In this document: piece by piece, positions 1 through 9,699 of the stretch | How the letters are laid out: the number at the start of each line of letters is the position of its first letter | Numbering within the stretch: position 1 is the first letter of the stretch | DNA from: Kofleriaceae bacterium | Lineage (GTDB): Bacteria > Myxococcota_A > Polyangia > Haliangiales > Haliangiaceae | Direction of reading: 5' to 3' | NCBI GenBank assembly: GCA_025357755.1 | Contig: JANXOP010000253.1 | Span: 1-58,275 of the forward strand | Length of the DNA stretch: 58,275 bases | The notes under the pieces: generated by a model | The model's input: only the letters and a program-made list of their open reading frames with translations | Databases searched by the model: none | Told to the model about the DNA's origin: nothing | Translations under genes and position numbers: made by a program

Positions 1-98
1 CTGCGCTCCGCGAGACCGCACGCAGGAAGAAGAAGCTCGTCGAGCGAGATGTCATGGCGCGCGTCATCGAAGCCGATACACGCGAGCGCGACCGATGA
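1..98 (+). CDS. 3' end of a truncated gene (C-terminal 31 residues)
   Basis: Reading from base 3 the frame gives a highly charged, protein-like tail that includes RKKKLVERDVMARVIEAD and stops at TGA 96-98. Third positions are mostly G or C, as in the real genes of the window, and the frame is open to the window edge, so this is probably the end of a gene that starts upstream. The piece is too short to assign a family. Downstream there is almost 1 kb without a credible gene. The alternative is a chance open frame. Confidence 0.4.
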   Translation, partial: ALRETARRKKKLVERDVMARVIEADTRERDR

Positions 99-174
99 CC
101 GATCGACCGCGGAACCCAGACAGCGATCGTTCGTTTTAACCATCACGCCCTGCCGGCCTCACGGCGCCCTGTTT

Positions 175-223
175 GATGGACATCAGCCGAGTGACACCCT
201 GTCGGCGCCCGCCGATGTCCATC
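175..223. repeat. perfect 10-bp inverted repeat, 29-nt loop
   Basis: GATGGACATC at 175-184 pairs exactly with GATGTCCATC at 214-223, and flanking bases extend the similarity with mismatches (TTtGATGGACATCaGC against TTcGATGGACATCgGC). It lies in the gene-poor left end. It could be a structured RNA element, an operator or a mobile-element end. Nothing nearby decides between these. Confidence 0.5.
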
Positions 224-606
224 GAATAGGCGGTCGCCTCGACCATCAACAGGGCCGCTCGGTAACACCGTAGCACCAGCTTTTTCGGCTCGAGGGCGTG
301 CGTTCTCGATGACGATTCGATGGCGCAGGCGATCGTCTCGAGCTGCGTGGCGAAGGCGCTGCGAGACGTGAAGCCAGCGCGTCTCGTGAGCGAAGAGAGC
401 GAGGTCGCGGGGATGCGTGTTGCGACCCGACAAATCTCGTCAATGACAAAGCGCATACAGCGAAGGAAATCGTCTGGTGGAGATCTTCCCGAGTCACACA
501 CTGTCCGCGTTCCGGACAACGTTGCGCTCGATCGCGTTCACGAGAACGCCCCACGTGAGGTGCCCCCACGTCGCTGCTTCGATGGCGCACTTTCGATCGG
601 GTACGG

Positions 607-990
607 CGTGTCGCCGACGAAACGATCTACATGACGAGGACGTGCCCCAAGCGCCTCGAACGAGCGTAGTCGCGAACATCGAGGACCCACCGCTTACTGC
701 GAGGCGGTGATGCGGTCGAGCGACGGTCCAATTGACGCTGCGCCGCGCGGCGCAGGCGAGCGAAGCACGTTAACGGCCCCGGTGGGACATCGAGCGCCGC
801 GGTCGAACTGCGGCCGATGATGATCGCGGGAGAGCTCGCACGCAGACGTCCAGCACGTCGCGTCGCCGACGAACCTATCGAATGCCGCGCGTGCAACACG
901 ACGAACCGAGACCGCGAACATCGACGAGCCGCGGGTTGCTGCGTGGCCGTGCTGCGGTCGATCGACGGTCCGAGTGATGCCGCACGTGCG
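607..990. repeat. imperfect direct repeat, period about 254 bp
   Basis: The block TCGCCGACGAA at about 612 recurs at 864, CGCGAACATCGA at 671 recurs at 913, and TGCGGTCGA(G/T)CGACGGTCC at about 710 recurs at 953, all in the same order and with similar spacing. A third weaker echo (GAACATCGACGACCCGTGGGAC) lies at about 997. The copies have diverged by substitutions and small indels, so this is an old duplication. Confidence 0.5.
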
Positions 991-1069
991 ATCGACGAAC
1001 ATCGACGACCCGTGGGACGTCGAACAAAATTCGTTCGCGAGATCGCATGATCTTCGTCGAAGAAGCGCG

Positions 1070-2473
1070 TTAGAGCAGGACGCCGCCGGACGGAACACTA
1101 GGCGCGCTGGGTGGAGTATCTGCACTTCCCGCGCTTCCCGAAGGTTCGACGGGGAGCGCGGTCCCGACCGGTACGGGCGCGGCGCCAACCGGCTCGGCAC
1201 CTGACGCTGGCGTCATGACAGGTGCACCGTTCGGCCCTGCGCGAAGCTCGTCGGCGACGCGATGCAGGAACGTCGACCACGCCGCAGCGTCGGTCGCATG
1301 GCGCGGCCGTTTTTGATTCGCGACGTCGAACTGCTTTGTCGCATCGAGCAACACCGTGGAGGCGTCGCGCACGCGGGCCGCGGCGCGCCAGTAGTCGACA
1401 TCGCCTTGCAGCCGCGTGATCTCTTTGCGCTGATCTCGCTTGTCGGGATCGCGCGCGAGCAAGAGCGCTTGATCGAGCTGCGTGGAGACGTAATCGAGCT
1501 GGTTCGTCGCCTTGCCACTCGCGTCGGTCATCGGCGTCTCGAGAAGATCGCGCGCGGTGAGCGTCGTGGTCGCGCGGTCGACCAGGAGTGCGAGGTACCA
1601 GGTAGTGAGCTCGGCTTCGTTCTCGGTCGCGCGCGTCTGGCACTCCGCATTCGCGGGCAAGGTGATCGGTGCCCACGCGGGCCCATAGAGCTTCTTCGAT
1701 CCCCACGGCGGGAACGAGCGGCCTTGCTCGGCGTACACGTGCGTTGCATCGCACGTGATCTCGAAGCGCTGCGAGTTCGCGTGCCCGAGTAACACGAGGG
1801 TCGCGATGCCGAGGCCACCGACGATCGCGCCGCCTGCGACGACGGGGGTCCTGCGGCTTCGCGTGGGTTCCGACGGATCGCGCTCTTGGTCGCGCTCGAG
1901 TGAGCGCGCGCGCTTGCGCGCTTTCTTCGAGGGCGCACCGACCGCATCCGCGAGGGCAGCTTGCGCGGTGAGCTCGGGCGGCAAGATCGGCGCGTCATCC
2001 GGCGAGAGTGAGGGCGCAGGGAGTGCGCCAAGGGCCACTCCGCTCGATGGAGACGGCGGATACGGCGCGGCGATGCCCGACGACGCCGACGCATCTGCGA
2101 CGACGTCCGGAGAGCCAAGCCCAGCTACGCCAGCAGCTCCCAGTGCAGCGCCGACTCTCGCGGCCTCGGTGACACCGGCTGTAGGCACGCGCGCGGCGAT
2201 CACCGGGCCGCCGGGAGGTCGGAGCGCGGCACCGACTCTCGTCTCTGCGGTCACGACGACACCGGACGGTCCGACCGCCGCGGCGTCCGAATCTTGCGGA
2301 GACGCTGCCGGATCGTGAATACCGCCGGTGCTGGAAGGTCCGAGCGCGGCGTCCGGCGGCACGTAGCTCGGATCGTAGACATCGGGCGAGCCGCTCGGCA
2401 CCGCGTACTCGCTCTCGTCGTTCTCGTCGCGGACAATCGGCGGCGGACCGCGCTTCTCGCCGTCGTCGGTCAC
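1070..2473 (-). CDS. single-pass membrane protein with long disordered N-terminus, unknown function
   Basis: 467 residues. Residues 1-209 are Pro/Ala/Gly/Ser-rich and probably disordered, with two related segments (TRVGAALRPPG near 78 and ARVGAALGAAG near 105). A basic stretch (KKARKRAR, about 183-190) precedes one membrane helix at about 210-230. The C-terminal 235 residues would lie outside the cytoplasm. They are mainly helical and end in a Pro/Ser/Gly-rich tail. I recognise no domain. The start is GTG, overlapping the stop of the upstream diguanylate cyclase gene by four bases (GTGA), so the two are translationally coupled and this is the last gene of the hpt operon. A role linked to c-di-GMP output is only an inference from position. 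Confidence 0.8.
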   Translation of the reverse strand: MTDDGEKRGPPPIVRDENDESEYAVPSGSPDVYDPSYVPPDAALGPSSTGGIHDPAASPQDSDAAAVGPSGVVVTAETRVGAALRPPGGPVIAARVPTAGVTEAARVGAALGAAGVAGLGSPDVVADASASSGIAAPYPPSPSSGVALGALPAPSLSPDDAPILPPELTAQAALADAVGAPSKKARKRARSLERDQERDPSEPTRSRRTPVVAGGAIVGGLGIATLVLLGHANSQRFEITCDATHVYAEQGRSFPPWGSKKLYGPAWAPITLPANAECQTRATENEAELTTWYLALLVDRATTTLTARDLLETPMTDASGKATNQLDYVSTQLDQALLLARDPDKRDQRKEITRLQGDVDYWRAAARVRDASTVLLDATKQFDVANQKRPRHATDAAAWSTFLHRVADELRAGPNGAPVMTPASGAEPVGAAPVPVGTALPVEPSGSAGSADTPPSAPSVPSGGVLL

Positions 2474-3468
2474 GGCGCGACCTCGACTCGGTTACGCCCC
2501 CGCTGCTTCGCGCCGTACATCGCGACATCCGCGCGATCGATCAGATCGGGCATCGTCTCGCCCATCCGCCACTGCGCGATGCCGACCGAGATGCGTAGCA
2601 AGAGCGCCACCCCATCGCCGACATCGAACGCGCGCTCGCACACGCGCTGGCGCATGCGCTCGCCGACCTCCCAGGCGCGCCCGGCATCTGCTTTGGGCAA
2701 CACGGTCAGGAACTCTTCACCGCCATAGCGGACCAGGATATCGCCACCGCGAATCGCACCGCGTAACCGGCGCGCGACCTCGGCGAGCACGACATCGCCA
2801 ACCCCGTGACCATGCTGATCGTTGACGGTCTTGAAGTGATCGACATCGACCAGCGCGACCGAGAGCGCCGAATCGCGATCGATCGCGGCTTCGATCTCGG
2901 CAGGCAGCCGCTGCTGCAAGAACTCGCGGTTGTACGCGCCGGTCAGCGGATCGGTGACCGCCACGCGATGGAGCCGGACGTTCTCGATATCGAGCGCGAT
3001 CGTCGTCGAGATGAACCGCACCAATTCGAGATCGTCCGGATGAAATGCGTACGCGGCCTCCGAGGTCGCGGTGACCACGCCGACGCGCTCGCCACGTGCG
3101 AGGAGGGGCACGCACAGCATCGACATGATCGGCGTCTGGTTCGCCGAGAGCGTGATGTAGCGCGGGTCCTTCGTGACGTCGTTGATCAGCGCGGGCTCGC
3201 CGTGTTCCATCACCCAACCCGCCACACCTTCACCGATCGCGAACGACAGCGTGTGCATCCGCTCCGTGCGCAGACCGTACGCCGCCTTCGCGAGCAGCCG
3301 CTTGCGATTGGCATCGAGCAACATCACCGAGCACGCCTTGGCGTTGACCATCTGGCACACCAGCTCCGCGATCCGCGAGAGCAAGATGCCCGGATCGAGA
3401 TCGGAGCCGACGAGCTTTCCGATCTCGAACAGCACCGCCGGCAACTTGGCGAGTTGCTCGGGTTTCAT
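2470..3468 (-). CDS. GAF-GGDEF diguanylate cyclase
   Basis: Makes c-di-GMP from two GTP. An N-terminal GAF sensor domain spans about residues 10-165 ([21 protein letters not shown] is the recognisable GAF core) and the GGDEF domain about 170-330. The active-site signature is GGEEF at 249-253, with the metal-binding [10 protein letters not shown] at 208-217. An RGGD I-site at 240-243 lies exactly five residues before GGEEF, so the enzyme should be active and product-inhibited. There is no signal peptide or membrane helix, so it is cytosolic and probably senses a small ligand or redox state. The start ATG overlaps the hpt stop (ATGA), and its own stop overlaps the next gene (GTGA). The PilZ protein at 55263 is the only likely c-di-GMP receptor I see in the window. 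Confidence 0.93.
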   Translation of the reverse strand: MKPEQLAKLPAVLFEIGKLVGSDLDPGILLSRIAELVCQMVNAKACSVMLLDANRKRLLAKAAYGLRTERMHTLSFAIGEGVAGWVMEHGEPALINDVTKDPRYITLSANQTPIMSMLCVPLLARGERVGVVTATSEAAYAFHPDDLELVRFISTTIALDIENVRLHRVAVTDPLTGAYNREFLQQRLPAEIEAAIDRDSALSVALVDVDHFKTVNDQHGHGVGDVVLAEVARRLRGAIRGGDILVRYGGEEFLTVLPKADAGRAWEVGERMRQRVCERAFDVGDGVALLLRISVGIAQWRMGETMPDLIDRADVAMYGAKQRGRNRVEVAP

Positions 3469-4022
3469 GCCCCAGTCACGTAGCCGATGTACGGAAGGTT
3501 TCGGTACTGCTGCGCGACATCGAGCCCGTAGCCGACGACGAACTTGTTCGGGATCGTGAAGCCGAGGTAATCGATCTTGACGTCGCGCTCCTGGCGCTCC
3601 GGCTTGTGGAGCAAAGAGGCGAGCGCGATCGAGGCGGGGCGGCGGGTCTTGAGATTCTCGAGCAGGTAGCCCACCGTGTGACCGGTATCGACGATGTCCT
3701 CGACGACGATCACGTGCTTGCCCTCGATCGGTGTGGACACGTCTTGCGTGATCTGAACCACGCCCGAAGAGACGGTCGCATCGCCGTACGACGAGATGCC
3801 GATGAACTCGAGCTTGATCGGCAGCGCGATATGACGCGCGAGATCGGCCAGGAAGATCACGGAGCCTTTGAGGACCCCGATCACCACGACGTCTTCCTTG
3901 TCCTTGTAGTCCTCGGTGATCTTGGCACCCAGCTCTGCCACCCGGGTGGCGATCGCTGCGGCCGAAATCAGCTCGGCAAACGGCTCTTTTTCACGGTTCC
4001 AGGGCTTGGGCGACGAAACCAT
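3465..4022 (-). CDS. hpt: hypoxanthine(-guanine) phosphoribosyltransferase
   Basis: Purine salvage: hypoxanthine or guanine plus PRPP gives IMP or GMP in the cytosol. The type I phosphoribosyltransferase PRPP loop is plain ([13 protein letters not shown]), and the N-terminal [18 protein letters not shown] and the [17 protein letters not shown] strand match bacterial Hpt. The length of 185 residues is normal. An in-frame ATG lies 36 bases upstream at 4058, but a TACATT hexamer at 4034-4029 ends six bases before the ATG at 4022, so the shorter form (starting MVSSPKPWN) fits the leaderless pattern of this genome better. The gene heads the hpt-cyclase-membrane protein operon and is divergent from a purine 5'-nucleotidase gene, so opposed salvage and breakdown enzymes share one 64-bp control region. 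Confidence 0.93.
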   Translation of the reverse strand: MVSSPKPWNREKEPFAELISAAAIATRVAELGAKITEDYKDKEDVVVIGVLKGSVIFLADLARHIALPIKLEFIGISSYGDATVSSGVVQITQDVSTPIEGKHVIVVEDIVDTGHTVGYLLENLKTRRPASIALASLLHKPERQERDVKIDYLGFTIPNKFVVGYGLDVAQQYRNLPYIGYVTGA

Positions 4023-4028
4023 ACGCCC

Positions 4029-4034
4029 AATGTA
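4029..4034 (-). promoter_or_regulatory. -10-like TACATT before hpt (leaderless spacing)
   Basis: TACATT on the minus strand, six bases (GGGCGT) before the ATG at 4022. No Shine-Dalgarno site is present. It supports the 4022 start over 4058, which would lie upstream of the promoter. Confidence 0.45.
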
Positions 4035-4071
4035 TACGGGAAAACGCTCTTCGATCACCCGAAGGGCACGC

Positions 4072-4077
4072 TACAAT
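4072..4077 (+). promoter_or_regulatory. -10-like TACAAT before the 5'-nucleotidase gene
   Basis: TACAAT lies nine bases before the ATG at 4087. Transcription would then start at or next to the start codon. No convincing -35 or Shine-Dalgarno site is seen. Confidence 0.5.
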
Positions 4078-4086
4078 AGTGATGAG

Positions 4087-5607
4087 ATGGTCGCCCACGT
4101 AGGCCTCGGGGGCCTCGATCTCGATCCTGGTCTGAGCGCGCTCCTGGGCGACACGACCACCGAGATCGACGTCGCGCGCAAGAACCGAGTGTTCTGTAAC
4201 CGGAACCTCCGGATGGACTCGATCGAGATGATCGGGTTCGACATGGATTACACCCTGGCCCTGTATCACCAGGACCGGCTCGAACAGCTCAGCATCCAGC
4301 TGACGCTCGACAAGTTGTGCACCAAGCACGGGTATCCGGATGCGATCCGGCAGCTGTCCTACGATCCGCACTGGGCGATCCGGGGCGTCATGGTCGATCG
4401 CCAGCTCGGCAACGTGTTCAAGCTCGACCGCCACGCACATGTGGGACGCTGCTATCACGGCTTCAAAGAGGTCGATGCCGACAAGCGCAAGGCGCTCTAC
4501 CGCAACGAGAAGATCAACCTCTCGGCGGATCGCTTCGAGTGGATCGATACGCTGTTCGGGCTGCCCGAAGCGGTGATGTATACGACGCTCGTCGAGTGGT
4601 ACGGCAAGAGCGGTACGGCGGTCGATTTCGACAAGCTGTTCGGTGATATCCGCACCGCGATCGATGAAGCGCATCGCGACGACACGCTCAAGTCGGTGAT
4701 CAAGGCGGACCTCGCCTCGTTCATCGTCAAGGATCCGCTCCTCGGCGAGACGCTCCACAAGTTCCGCTCGAGCGGCAAGAAGCTGTTCCTGCTCACGAAC
4801 TCGCTCTACGACTACACGAAGGTCGTCATGAGCTACCTGCTCGATGGCGAACGCAAGGCGTATCCCTCGTGGCGCAACTACTTTGACATGGTGATCGTCG
4901 GCGGCGCGAAGCCGGCCTTCTTCAACGAGCTGCGTCCGTTCGTGCAGATCGATCCGGTGACGAACGATCCGATGCCGAACGTCGAGGTCAAGCACCTCTC
5001 GCGCGACAAGATCTATCAGGGCGGCAACGTCATCGCGTTCGAGCAGATGACCGGGATCAAGGGCGAGCAGGTCCTCTACATCGGCGATCACATCTACGGC
5101 GATATTCTGCGGCTGCGCAAAGCGCACATGTGGCGCACCGCGATGGTGCTGCAGGAGCTCGAGCGCGAGATCTCGGTCAGCGATCGCCTCGAAGCGCAGA
5201 TCCATGATCTCGAGCTGCTCGATCGCAGGCATCGCAACCTCGAATCCGAGATCGATTGGCAATCGCTGCGGCTCAAGAAGATCCAGCGCCTGCTCGATGA
5301 CTCGTCGCACGCGAACCTCCACGATCGGCTCGAAGAAGAGCGCCGGATGTCGCGCGCGAGCATCGATTCGCTGCGCGACCGCGCGGCCCTGATGGAGACC
5401 GAGGTCGACTCGCTCGAGACCCGCCTCGATCGCGCCTACAACCCACATTGGGGCAGTTGTCTGCGCGAGGGTAACGAGAACTCGCGATTCGGCGAACAGG
5501 TCAATGACTACGCGGACCTGTACACCAGCCGGGTCTCGAATTTCGGCCCGTATTCGCCGCTGCGCTACTTCCGAGCCCCCCGCCGCCCGATGCCCCACGA
5601 AATCTAG
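4087..5607 (+). CDS. HAD-family purine 5'-nucleotidase (IMP/GMP type)
   Basis: Hydrolyses purine nucleoside monophosphates, probably IMP and GMP, in the cytosol. 506 residues with the HAD nucleophile motif DMDYT at 52-56 (Asp52 nucleophile, Asp54 acid), motif [12 protein letters not shown], and motif [10 protein letters not shown], which is characteristic of the cN-II-like (HAD-IG) family. The last ~120 residues are rich in Arg/Glu/Leu and should form a coiled coil, perhaps for oligomerisation. The frame is open upstream to 3916, but that stretch is antisense to hpt. ATG 4087 follows a TACAAT box by nine bases. It is divergent from hpt, so enzymes making and removing GMP/IMP face each other, with a GTP-consuming cyclase next door. 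Assignment to the family is sure; the exact nucleotide preference is inferred. Confidence 0.9.
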   Translation: MVAHVGLGGLDLDPGLSALLGDTTTEIDVARKNRVFCNRNLRMDSIEMIGFDMDYTLALYHQDRLEQLSIQLTLDKLCTKHGYPDAIRQLSYDPHWAIRGVMVDRQLGNVFKLDRHAHVGRCYHGFKEVDADKRKALYRNEKINLSADRFEWIDTLFGLPEAVMYTTLVEWYGKSGTAVDFDKLFGDIRTAIDEAHRDDTLKSVIKADLASFIVKDPLLGETLHKFRSSGKKLFLLTNSLYDYTKVVMSYLLDGERKAYPSWRNYFDMVIVGGAKPAFFNELRPFVQIDPVTNDPMPNVEVKHLSRDKIYQGGNVIAFEQMTGIKGEQVLYIGDHIYGDILRLRKAHMWRTAMVLQELEREISVSDRLEAQIHDLELLDRRHRNLESEIDWQSLRLKKIQRLLDDSSHANLHDRLEEERRMSRASIDSLRDRAALMETEVDSLETRLDRAYNPHWGSCLREGNENSRFGEQVNDYADLYTSRVSNFGPYSPLRYFRAPRRPMPHEI

Positions 5608-5616
5608 TGCTGTCCG

Positions 5617-5635
5617 CAGGTCGGCTGTCGACCTG
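5617..5635. other. hairpin, 7-bp arms and 5-nt loop, before the repeat-protein gene
   Basis: CAGGTCG-GCTGT-CGACCTG is a perfect inverted repeat in the 35-bp gap between the nucleotidase stop and ATG 5643. There is no T-run, so it is a candidate operator or RNA structure near the start rather than a normal terminator. A hairpin of the same 7-5-7 shape is at 47674. Confidence 0.4.
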
Positions 5636-5642
5636 ATGAAAC

Positions 5643-8162
5643 ATGAGGAAACGGGCCTTTGGGGCCATCGCTCTGGTGGTGGCCGTCGCGTGGTTCTGGC
5701 ACCGCTCGCCTTCGGGTGACGCTCCGACCCGCACCGCGGTGAGTGCGACCGCGCGTGCCGGCATCGGCGAGCTCGTCGCTCGCATACCGACACCGGCACA
5801 GCTAAGGCTGCATCCGCTCTACGTGTTCGAAGGCGGGCTGCGGCTCGAAGGCCAGACGATCGATGAAGCGAAGCATCCGGTCGCGGGCGTGAAGGTCACG
5901 CTGAACGGCGCGCGCTCGGTAGTGACCGAAGCGGATGGATCGTTCGCGTTCGATCATCTCGCGGAAGCGGACTACTCGATCAGCGCCGAGAAGCAGCTCG
6001 CGTACGCCGAAGATACCGTCTCGTTGTCCGAGGATAGCGATCCGCTCGAGCTCGAGATGAAGGTCGGCGTCGGCATGAAGATCCACGTCGAGGATACCTC
6101 GCACCAGCCGATCCGCGATGCCGCGGTCGTGGTCGGTCGGCGCAACGCGATCACCGATGCGACGGGCAACGCGAGCGTGCGCGGGTTGGGCTTCAACCAC
6201 GAGGGGCTCACCGTGACTGCGGCCGGCTATGCACCGCAGGAGCGCCAAGTCGAGACCGGCGACGATCCGCACGCGCAGCTCGCGCAGCTCGTGGTGCTCG
6301 AGCCCGGTGCGATGTTCGCCGGTACGGTCGTCGACGAGAATGGAACGCCGATCGCCGAGGGCACGGTCTCCTACCAGCAGGCGAAGTTTCGCGACAGAGC
6401 GGAGGTCGACGTGCACGGCCACTTCGAGGTGCCTCTACTCGGCCCTGGCAAGGTGATCGTGACCGCGAGCTCCGACGAGCATCTCGCGAACCCCGAGGTG
6501 ACCTACACCCACGATGGCGTGCATGCGCGCCACGACGTGGTCATCCACGTCACCACCGGTTCGCGGGTGACCGGGCTCGTCGTCGATCAAGCAGGCACCG
6601 GTGTGCAGGCGTCGGTCCACGTCGGCGGCTCGAGCGAACAGAGCGACGAGCACGGGCACTTCGTCATCAAGGGCCTCGCGCCCGGGGTTGCCGATGTCAC
6701 TGCGGAGAACGAGCTGATGGCGGCCACGAAACGCCAGATCACGATCCGGCGCGGCGTTCCGACCGAGCTGCGCATCCAGCTGGCCACGTCGAGCATCGCG
6801 GGTATCGTCCGTGATTCGACAGGGCAACCCGTCGAGGATGTGAGCGTCTCGGCGGACGGCAAGAACGATATCGGCCGTGGCTACACCCGCACCGACGAGC
6901 ACGGCAAATTCGATTTCGGTGGCTTGCCGCCCGGCGAGTACGAAGTCAGCGCGCAGCAGGACAACGAGCATGGCGCCCTTCCGGGCGTGACCGTCCACAC
7001 CGGAACGCGCAACCTCTCGCTCACGGTTCCGGTGCTCGGAAGTGTGGCGGGTCGCGTCGTCGAGCATGGCGTTCCGGTCGCGTACTACGGCGTCGTGGTC
7101 TCCGAGGAGCTCGAGCCCTCGTGGACGCAGACGCCCGAGCCGGTACGCGCCGACGACGGCACATTCCACCAGCACCACCTGCGGCCGGGCTCTTACTCGA
7201 TCGCGATCGTCGGCTCGTTCCAGCGCACGGTGATCCAGAACGTGAAGATCACGGAAGGCGGCGTCACGCAGCTCGGAGACATCACCGTCGATCCGGGCAA
7301 GATCATTCGCGGCGTCGTACGCGACGAGGGCGGTGCGCCGATCGCGGGTGCGCACGTCGCGATCGCTTCGCGCGCGAGCTTCCTCGACAGTGATTCGCTC
7401 GACGGAAGAGCCGAGGGTACGCAGACCACGCGCAGCGACAGCGCAGGCAACTTCGAGATCGCGGGCATCGAAGGCGAGAAGCTCACGATCCAGGCGACGC
7501 GCGACCATGACATGTCGGTGCCACGCGAGCTCGCTGCCGAAGAATCACAGGTCGTAGTCGTGATCAGCCGCACGGGTTCACTCGACGGCACGATCGTCAA
7601 CTTCCGTGGCTTCGCGCACGTGTGGGCCGTGGAGGTCGCGACCAGCACGATGATCAGCGCGCAGACCGATCACGTCGGAGATTTTCACTTCGAACAGCTC
7701 TTACCCGGCGACTACCGGATCGAGCTCTACGGCAGCACTACAGCTCAGCCACAACTCGTGCACATCCTGGCGGGCGCCACGGTCACCATGTCCTTCGACA
7801 TGCCCCAAACCCCGATCGCGGTCGCGATCCAGGCTCCCGGTTGCAAGAAGATCACGCTCGAGGTGATGGACTCCTCGCAGGGTCGATCAGACTGCGTCGA
7901 CGGTGTCGCGACGTTCGACGACATCGAGCCCGGCACCTACAAGGCGTGCCTCGACTACGACCACTGCGGCTCGATCACCGTGGCGGCGACCCCGAACCCA
8001 CAGACCCTCGCGCTCCAGATCCAGCCGGCTCCTGCGGATCCGTCGCCGGCTTCGGACCCGGCAATGCCGACCCCGGGCGAGAACCCGTCCCCGGGCGAGA
8101 ACCCGGGCCCGGGTCCGGAAGTCCCGGAAGACCCCGAACACCAAGAGACTGCGGGGGCGTGA
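5643..8162 (+). CDS. exported protein with tandem carboxypeptidase-regulatory-like (beta-sandwich) domains
   Basis: 839 residues. An N-terminal hydrophobic segment (residues 5-18, FGAIALVVAVAWFW) is a signal peptide or anchor. The rest is a chain of about eight beta-sandwich domains of the CarboxypepD_reg/CnaB-like type, each with the pattern 'G.V.D..G.PI..A.V.....T...G.F.F..L.PG.Y.V' (for example TRTDEHGKFDFGGLPPGEYE). The tail from about residue 792 is Pro/Gly/Glu-rich with a repeated PGENP unit. Such chains are usually structural or adhesive surface stalks; no enzyme domain is seen. The final 188 bp overlap the 3' end of the convergent phosphatase gene, and both proteins end in low-complexity sequence there. 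There is no clear ribosome-binding site before the ATG. Confidence 0.85.
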   Translation: MRKRAFGAIALVVAVAWFWHRSPSGDAPTRTAVSATARAGIGELVARIPTPAQLRLHPLYVFEGGLRLEGQTIDEAKHPVAGVKVTLNGARSVVTEADGSFAFDHLAEADYSISAEKQLAYAEDTVSLSEDSDPLELEMKVGVGMKIHVEDTSHQPIRDAAVVVGRRNAITDATGNASVRGLGFNHEGLTVTAAGYAPQERQVETGDDPHAQLAQLVVLEPGAMFAGTVVDENGTPIAEGTVSYQQAKFRDRAEVDVHGHFEVPLLGPGKVIVTASSDEHLANPEVTYTHDGVHARHDVVIHVTTGSRVTGLVVDQAGTGVQASVHVGGSSEQSDEHGHFVIKGLAPGVADVTAENELMAATKRQITIRRGVPTELRIQLATSSIAGIVRDSTGQPVEDVSVSADGKNDIGRGYTRTDEHGKFDFGGLPPGEYEVSAQQDNEHGALPGVTVHTGTRNLSLTVPVLGSVAGRVVEHGVPVAYYGVVVSEELEPSWTQTPEPVRADDGTFHQHHLRPGSYSIAIVGSFQRTVIQNVKITEGGVTQLGDITVDPGKIIRGVVRDEGGAPIAGAHVAIASRASFLDSDSLDGRAEGTQTTRSDSAGNFEIAGIEGEKLTIQATRDHDMSVPRELAAEESQVVVVISRTGSLDGTIVNFRGFAHVWAVEVATSTMISAQTDHVGDFHFEQLLPGDYRIELYGSTTAQPQLVHILAGATVTMSFDMPQTPIAVAIQAPGCKKITLEVMDSSQGRSDCVDGVATFDDIEPGTYKACLDYDHCGSITVAATPNPQTLALQIQPAPADPSPASDPAMPTPGENPSPGENPGPGPEVPEDPEHQETAGA

Positions 8163-9699
8163 CCCCGAGCCAGCGCGCGACGAGCGCAGACACGCGCACC
8201 ATCTCGATCGTGTTCCCCGGCGCCGTCATCCGCGCGTGCTTCGCGCCGCGATCCGGTGGGATCATGATCAGCGGCACCAGCTGATCGTAGTCGTGCCACG
8301 AACCGTGCGCCGTCGCGGTCGGCTCGTCCTCGTCCATCACGGTCCAGCCGCGCCTCGGGAGATAGAACAGATCGCCAGACCGTTCCGGATCGAACGTCAG
8401 GCACAACGTGAATGCTTCTCCGGTGCGCTTGTCGCAATCGCCGGCGTAGTCACTCACCCGCCCGACACGCTCGATGCCGGGGAATGCTCGCAGCGCGAAC
8501 ATCACTCGCTGCGTCGCCGATGCGAGCTCGGCCTTGGGCTGCACGAGCATCGCCTTCGAGAAGTAGATGTTCGGAAAGTGACCGCTCTCGACCCACTTGC
8601 CGGGCCCGAGCACCGCGGCCGCCGCTTGATTTGCAGCGCGGCCGATCTGTTCGTGCGTCATCCGGCCACCGTTCACCCGTTCGGCCAGCGGGCTCGCGCC
8701 GTGATCGCTCGTGATCACCATCGCCCAGTTGCCGGCGCCGAGTTGCTTGTCGAGCTGATCGAGAAACTGTCCCAGCTGATCGTCGAGACGCAGCTCGTCG
8801 TCCCACATCTCCCACGATTCGTGGCCCCAGCCGTGGCCGACGTAGTCGTGCGCCGAGAGGCTGATCACGAGCAGGTCCGGAATCCGATCCTCGCCGAGAT
8901 GTTCGCCTGCGATCGCGGCACGCGCCGCATCGAACACGAGCTCGTTACCGACCGGCGTCGCGTAGAACGCCTCGGCTGGCTTCTTCGTCGTCGCAGGATC
9001 GTGCGGAAACACCGGCCCGAAATCCTTCTCGCCGATCTCGCCGTGTTGATCGTCAGTCGTGCCGGAGAGTTGTGCGAGCCGCTTCGGATCGAGTGGCATC
9101 CACACCTGACTCGCGCGCGGTGCGACGGGATTCGAGTTGTTGTAGTCGGTCAGCCACGCCGGCTCGGTCGCCAACATCGTCTTCCAGCGCGCGGTCTTGA
9201 GGTCGTACCAGACCGGTGTACCGGCATGACCGAGGACCAGGATCGACGCACGATCTTTGAGGCTGACCGAGACGGCCTTCGCGCCGGTCTTCGCGGCGGC
9301 GACCGAATCACCGAGCCCGTTGACGCGGAGCCACTCCGCGGTCGACGAGCCATCTGCGGCCTCGGCCGAGTGGAGCTCCACGCCGAGATCGCGATGCCAC
9401 CACTCGTTCGCGAGGATGCCGGATTTAGCGCTCGGCTCGCCGGTCCCGAGGAGCGCGTGACCCGGAGCGGTGAGCGTGGCCGCGGATGGGTGATGACCGA
9501 CGTGCCACTCGCCCTCGGTGACGATGCGTGCGAAGCCTTTCGAGAACGCGCTCTGTTTTTGCTCGAACGACCACTCCGGCCACTGATCGATCACGAGCAA
9601 GACGACGAGCTTCGGCGCGTGATTCGGGACGTCGTCGAAGTGCCCGGTGCGATGCCCCGAGCATGCCGCCACCATCGCTATGCAGAGCCACCGGTTCAG
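7975..9699 (-). CDS. PafA-like alkaline phosphatase-superfamily lipoprotein, probable CTG start
   Basis: 574 residues from CTG. The alkaline phosphatase superfamily core is clear: [10 protein letters not shown] for the first metal site, a nucleophile region [15 protein letters not shown] followed by GILANEWW as in PafA-type phosphatases, [13 protein letters not shown] for metal ligands, and [14 protein letters not shown]. It should release phosphate from monoesters outside the cytoplasmic membrane. From the ATG at 9675 only MVAAC would precede the mature part. From CTG 9699 a full lipoprotein signal appears ([13 protein letters not shown], with Cys13 as the lipid site). That CTG overlaps the upstream cytochrome stop as CTGA, like the ATGA/GTGA couplings elsewhere in the window. 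The last ~45 residues are a Pro/Gly-rich extension beyond the conserved fold, antisense to the neighbour's tail. Confidence 0.88.
   Translation of the reverse strand: MNRWLCIAMVAACSGHRTGHFDDVPNHAPKLVVLLVIDQWPEWSFEQKQSAFSKGFARIVTEGEWHVGHHPSAATLTAPGHALLGTGEPSAKSGILANEWWHRDLGVELHSAEAADGSSTAEWLRVNGLGDSVAAAKTGAKAVSVSLKDRASILVLGHAGTPVWYDLKTARWKTMLATEPAWLTDYNNSNPVAPRASQVWMPLDPKRLAQLSGTTDDQHGEIGEKDFGPVFPHDPATTKKPAEAFYATPVGNELVFDAARAAIAGEHLGEDRIPDLLVISLSAHDYVGHGWGHESWEMWDDELRLDDQLGQFLDQLDKQLGAGNWAMVITSDHGASPLAERVNGGRMTHEQIGRAANQAAAAVLGPGKWVESGHFPNIYFSKAMLVQPKAELASATQRVMFALRAFPGIERVGRVSDYAGDCDKRTGEAFTLCLTFDPERSGDLFYLPRRGWTVMDEDEPTATAHGSWHDYDQLVPLIMIPPDRGAKHARMTAPGNTIEMVRVSALVARWLGVTPPQSLGVRGLPGLPDPGPGSRPGTGSRPGSALPGPKPATDPQEPAGSGARGSVGSGSPPR

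Larger units (their letters stand above)
99..1069. other. ~970-bp stretch with no supported gene
   Basis: Several open frames of 60-168 codons exist on both strands, but none has a recognisable domain, clean codon bias or start context. The stretch holds an inverted repeat at 175-223 and an imperfect direct repeat (about 607-750 against 862-990), which suggests decayed duplicated sequence rather than an active gene. Confidence 0.55.

Noticed and set aside
136..519. 127-codon frame on the minus strand in the left gene-free stretch
   Set aside because: No domain, no start context, and it spans the inverted repeat at 175-223. Not supportable as a gene.
694..1200. 168-codon minus-strand frame
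   Set aside because: Its repeated GSSMF-containing segments come from the decayed DNA repeat, and it runs into the end of the membrane-protein gene. Judged non-coding.
4058..4058. ATG 4058 as the start of hpt
   Set aside because: It would lie upstream of the best -10-like box and give an N-terminal extension not typical of Hpt. ATG 4022 is preferred.
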